DNA of 14,864 nt. It comes from CAZHGD01 sp964531735 (GTDB taxonomy: Bacteria > Armatimonadota > UBA10988). The stretch spans positions 1 through 14,864 of the forward strand of contig CAZHGD010000187.1 in assembly GCA_964531735.1 (NCBI GenBank), in the 5' to 3' direction. The notes under the pieces were generated by a model that ran no database searches, was not told the origin of the DNA, and saw only the letters and a program-made list of their open reading frames with translations. A program made the position numbers and the translations under genes. Shown one piece after another: positions 12,749 through 14,864 of this stretch (positions are counted from its first letter, which is position 1; each line of letters starts with the position of its first letter).

Positions 12749-13725
12749 CAGTCCTGGCCCTCCTCGGGCGACGCCGGTGCCGGCAGCAGCCACAGCAGGC
12801 CGCCGGGCAAGCTACATAGAATCTTCATGGCCTGCCAGAGCAACGAGCTGAGCGTGCCCAGACCGGCGGGACAGCCGACCGAGATGAATAGCTTCTCGGC
12901 CGCGACCTCGCGCGGTCCGATGCCCGCCAGGCCCAGCGGTACCATTTCGCCAATGGTCATCAGCGGCACCAGCCAGAACCAATGCACCGCGGCCACGCGG
13001 ATTCCTGCCGCGTGCCCGAGCAGTGACTGCAGCGCCACCATGGACAACTGGAAGCCCGCCGAGGCCAGCATGACCAGCACCAGCACCCGTGGCGATCCAC
13101 CCAAGCGCGCCAGACCGTCGCTGATGCGGTGCAGTGGCCGGCCGAGCCAGCCAGGTAGGCGCTCGCCCCAGCTCCCGCGGTGCTCCAGCCAGGTCAGGGC
13201 GGCGAGGCCCACCAGGCCGACCGCCGCCACGATGGCCGCGGCCAACAGCGCCCGGCCGAGATGGTGCTCGACCGCCGCCGAGCCGGCCAACAGGCCCAGC
13301 AGACCGAGCACCAGCAGCGCCAGCGAGCCGGTGAAGCGCTGGAGCAGCACCGTCAGCGCGCCGGTCGAGGCCGGCACACCGTAGCTCGTGGCCAGCCCGA
13401 CGCGCAGCACGTCGCCGCCGATGCTGGTCGGCAGGAAGAAGTTGGCGAACATGCCGATGAAGGTGATCTTGACCAGCAGCCAGTAGCCCAACGGATGGCC
13501 GACACCGTGCAGCAGCACCCACCATTTGTAGGTGTTGAGCAACTGGCAGCCGGCATACAGCAGCACGGCCAACCCGACCCAGGCCACCGTGGCGGCATTC
13601 AGGTGCTCGATCGCCTGCTGGGTGCCGGGCTTGTGGAACAACCACGCCAGCAGGGCCACGCTGAGCCCGACCTTGACCACCCAGCTCAGCACCCCACGGG
13701 CGCCTTTGCGCTCAGTGCTGCTCAT
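12748..13725 (-). CDS. LPTAI/UPF0104 flippase-like membrane protein (MprF transmembrane-domain family)
   Basis: A 325-aa multispanning protein of PF03706, the family of MprF transmembrane domains and AglD-like proteins. The hallmark F-x5-P-x2-GGDV-x2-R is seen at residues 94-108 (FANFFLPTSIGGDVLR), preceded by YKWWVLL (66-72), and a late motif IGPREVAAEKL matches the GxGxREAA block. It has about eight hydrophobic helices and no lysyltransferase domain. Members flip or transfer lipids, but most stand-alone members lack a known substrate. ATG 13725 overlaps the end of the PAP2 gene by 14 bp and has GGAG at 5-nt spacing, so coupling is likely. Upstream in-frame starts would overlap PAP2 more. 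Between a lipid phosphatase and a lipid permease, a role in moving or recycling a lipid (for example undecaprenyl phosphate) is plausible, but this is inference. Confidence 0.85.
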   Translation of the reverse strand: MSSTERKGARGVLSWVVKVGLSVALLAWLFHKPGTQQAIEHLNAATVAWVGLAVLLYAGCQLLNTYKWWVLLHGVGHPLGYWLLVKITFIGMFANFFLPTSIGGDVLRVGLATSYGVPASTGALTVLLQRFTGSLALLVLGLLGLLAGSAAVEHHLGRALLAAAIVAAVGLVGLAALTWLEHRGSWGERLPGWLGRPLHRISDGLARLGGSPRVLVLVMLASAGFQLSMVALQSLLGHAAGIRVAAVHWFWLVPLMTIGEMVPLGLAGIGPREVAAEKLFISVGCPAGLGTLSSLLWQAMKILCSLPGGLLWLLPAPASPEEGQD

Positions 13726-14278
13726 CGTCACTCCGGGTCCACAGACGGTCGGCGAAACGCGACAGCAGCGCGCCGACCAGCACGCCCAGCGCCGCGCCCG
13801 CCACCACGTCGAAGGGGTGGTGGACGCCGACGTAGACGCGCGAATAGGCAATCACCGCAGCGAACCCGAGCAGCGGCACCGCCAGGCGGGGGTAGGCGCG
13901 GCCGACCACGGTGCCCACGGCCGCGGTGTTCGCCGCGTGGGCCGAAGGGAAGCTGAACGACGGCCCGAGCGAGACCAGCAGGCGCACGTCGGGCAGGCAC
14001 CGCGGCGGTCGCGGCCGGGCCACCCAGGGGCGGATGAGGTGCGAGCCGAGCGTCTCGCAGAGCGCCACCGCGAGCAGGCTGAGCAAGACGGTCAGTCCGG
14101 CCCGCTGGAGCTGCGGCCGGTCACCGCGCCAGACCGCGTGGACCAGCAGGCCCACACCGACGCCAGCCAGCGTATAGCGCACCACGTCGCCGCGGGTGAG
14201 CCAGGGCATGACCGCATCGCAGAACCGGTTGGCGGTGGTCTGGTTGATCAGCCGAAGGAGGCCCTCATCCCACGCCAC
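13712..14278 (-). CDS. PAP2-family lipid phosphatase
   Basis: A 188-aa membrane phosphatase (PF01569). All three catalytic motifs are present: R83-x6-RP (RPWVARPRP, 83-91), PSAH (111-114), and SR-x5-H-x3-D (SRVYVGVHHPFD, 146-157), in which His153 would be the phosphoenzyme residue. In the first motif Arg replaces the usual Lys, a common variant. Members dephosphorylate phosphatidic acid, undecaprenyl pyrophosphate (BcrC/PgpB type) or phosphatidylglycerophosphate; the sequence does not say which. GTG 14278 is 10 nt from the stop of the lytic transglycosylase gene and has GAGG at 5-nt spacing. It shares its last 14 bp with the LPTAI gene. Next to a murein lytic enzyme, a role in undecaprenyl pyrophosphate recycling for peptidoglycan is the leading hypothesis. 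Confidence 0.9.
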   Translation of the reverse strand: MAWDEGLLRLINQTTANRFCDAVMPWLTRGDVVRYTLAGVGVGLLVHAVWRGDRPQLQRAGLTVLLSLLAVALCETLGSHLIRPWVARPRPPRCLPDVRLLVSLGPSFSFPSAHAANTAAVGTVVGRAYPRLAVPLLGFAAVIAYSRVYVGVHHPFDVVAGAALGVLVGALLSRFADRLWTRSDDEQH

Positions 14279-14288
14279 AGCGCCCTCG

Positions 14289-14864
14289 TTACCCGCCGTT
14301 GCAGAGCTGCAGGTAGATCAGCGCCACCTGCCGGATGTAGTTCTGGGTCTCGGCATACGGCGGCACCCCGCCATGCCGGCGCACCGCGCCCGGTCCGGCG
14401 TTGTAGCAGGCCAGCGTGAGCTGGAACTGCTCCTGGGGTGAGCGCTGGCGGTACTGGTCGAGGAACTCGCGCAAGTGCTGCGCCGAGCCGCGCAGGTTCT
14501 GGCGGATGTCGAACGGGTCGGAGACGCCGTAGGCGGTACAGTTGAACGGCATCAACTGGCCCAGGCCCATGGCGCCCGAGCGACTGACCGCCGTGCGGCT
14601 GAAGTTGGACTCGACGGTGACAATGGCCGCGAAGAACTCCCAGCGCATGCCGTGGTAGCGCGACCAGGCCACGATGTCGTTGGCCATCAGTCGCCGCTCG
14701 GCGGCGCTGACCCGCGAGTTGCGCGAGGCGATGAACCGGTCCAAGCGCGCCACGGCATTGGTGTCGTTCGGCGCGGTGGTGTTGGCCTGCGCCGGCTGTT
14801 GGCGCGGGACCGGCGCCTGACGCGGCACCGGCGGCCCAGCCTGCGGCAGCGGCGGCAGCGGGGC
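14289..14864 (-). CDS. Murein lytic transglycosylase, SLT/LT-type, 5' end missing
   Basis: The frame is open from the window edge (14864) to TAA at 14289-14291: 191 visible residues. The N-terminal visible part is a Pro/Gln-rich linker, typical of periplasmic lytic transglycosylases; the true start and signal sequence are outside the window. The catalytic domain shows the Glu motif IVTVESNFSRTAVS (Glu in VESNF), GAMGLGQLMP (GLMQ-like block), the YNAGPGAVRRHGG motif, and PYAETQNYI(RQ)V at the end: SLT family 1 features, all in the expected order. It cleaves the MurNAc-GlcNAc bond with 1,6-anhydroMurNAc formation. It is the first visible gene of the minus-strand envelope unit, 10 nt before PAP2. 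A GTG at 14828 could start a truncated product but would lack a signal peptide. Confidence 0.92.
   Translation of the reverse strand, partial: APLPPLPQAGPPVPRQAPVPRQQPAQANTTAPNDTNAVARLDRFIASRNSRVSAAERRLMANDIVAWSRYHGMRWEFFAAIVTVESNFSRTAVSRSGAMGLGQLMPFNCTAYGVSDPFDIRQNLRGSAQHLREFLDQYRQRSPQEQFQLTLACYNAGPGAVRRHGGVPPYAETQNYIRQVALIYLQLCNGG

Noticed and set aside
11969..13384. 471-codon open frame on the plus strand opposite the MlaE and LPTAI genes
   Set aside because: Composition is of shadow type (His/Gly/Gln, then Ser/Pro/Arg); the two minus-strand genes carry clear family signatures in that interval.
1..14864. CRISPR arrays, tRNA or rRNA genes, IS elements, phage genes
   Set aside because: No regularly spaced repeats, cloverleaf-like sequence, transposase or integrase motifs were seen on reading both strands; this was by eye and cannot exclude a short cryptic RNA.

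Overview
The window is a gene-dense chromosomal segment of a high-G+C bacterium, roughly two thirds G+C by eye. It holds 12 confidently placed protein genes, a possible 3' gene tail at the left edge, and one probable gene remnant. The MlaE-type permease, a lipobox lipoprotein and a murein lytic transglycosylase point to a Gram-negative (diderm) cell envelope. A UbiX/UbiA pair, a DUF3160 lipoprotein, a GH52-like hydrolase and an inverted pair of short palindromes in an intergenic gap would suit a Planctomycetota/PVC or Armatimonadota-like genome. That placement is inference only; no marker gene in the window settles it.

Layout. (1) Positions 1-1666 (+): a possible tail of an unknown gene, then ubiX and a UbiA-family prenyltransferase 5 bp apart, a quinone-biosynthesis pair (menaquinone by the futalosine route, or ubiquinone). 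(2) 1790-3751 (+): a large secreted protein of unknown function. It converges on an alpha/beta hydrolase (3791-4663, -), with a strong hairpin between them. (3) 4664-5233: a small nucleotidyltransferase (MNT) gene, 4771-5085. Its candidate promoter has a perfect 16-bp palindrome filling the -35/-10 spacer, and 14 bp of that palindrome recur downstream of the gene. Where a HEPN partner gene would be expected there is only a short, frame-broken remnant. (4) 5234-8187 (+): a cytoplasmic GH52/GtaA-like (six-hairpin clan) hydrolase overlapping by 4 nt an exported NodB-like polysaccharide deacetylase; this looks like a two-gene polysaccharide-use unit. (5) 8205-14864 (-): six genes in one direction: lytic transglycosylase (5' end outside the window), PAP2 lipid phosphatase, LPTAI/UPF0104 membrane protein, MlaE permease, then a 267-bp gap with a REPIN-like element and a leader hairpin, then a CorC/CNNM-type transporter and a DUF3160 lipoprotein. 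Most junctions are short gaps or overlaps, so two translationally coupled units are likely, both concerned with the envelope.

The parts that best repay a second look are the MNT locus (spacer palindrome, repeat copy, broken HEPN-like remnant), the REPIN-like element, the secreted orphan protein, and the lipid-handling operon that carries an MlaE permease without its ATPase or MCE partner. No tRNA, rRNA, CRISPR array, insertion sequence or prophage gene was seen. The longest stretch without a gene is the 267-bp gap at 11666-11932.
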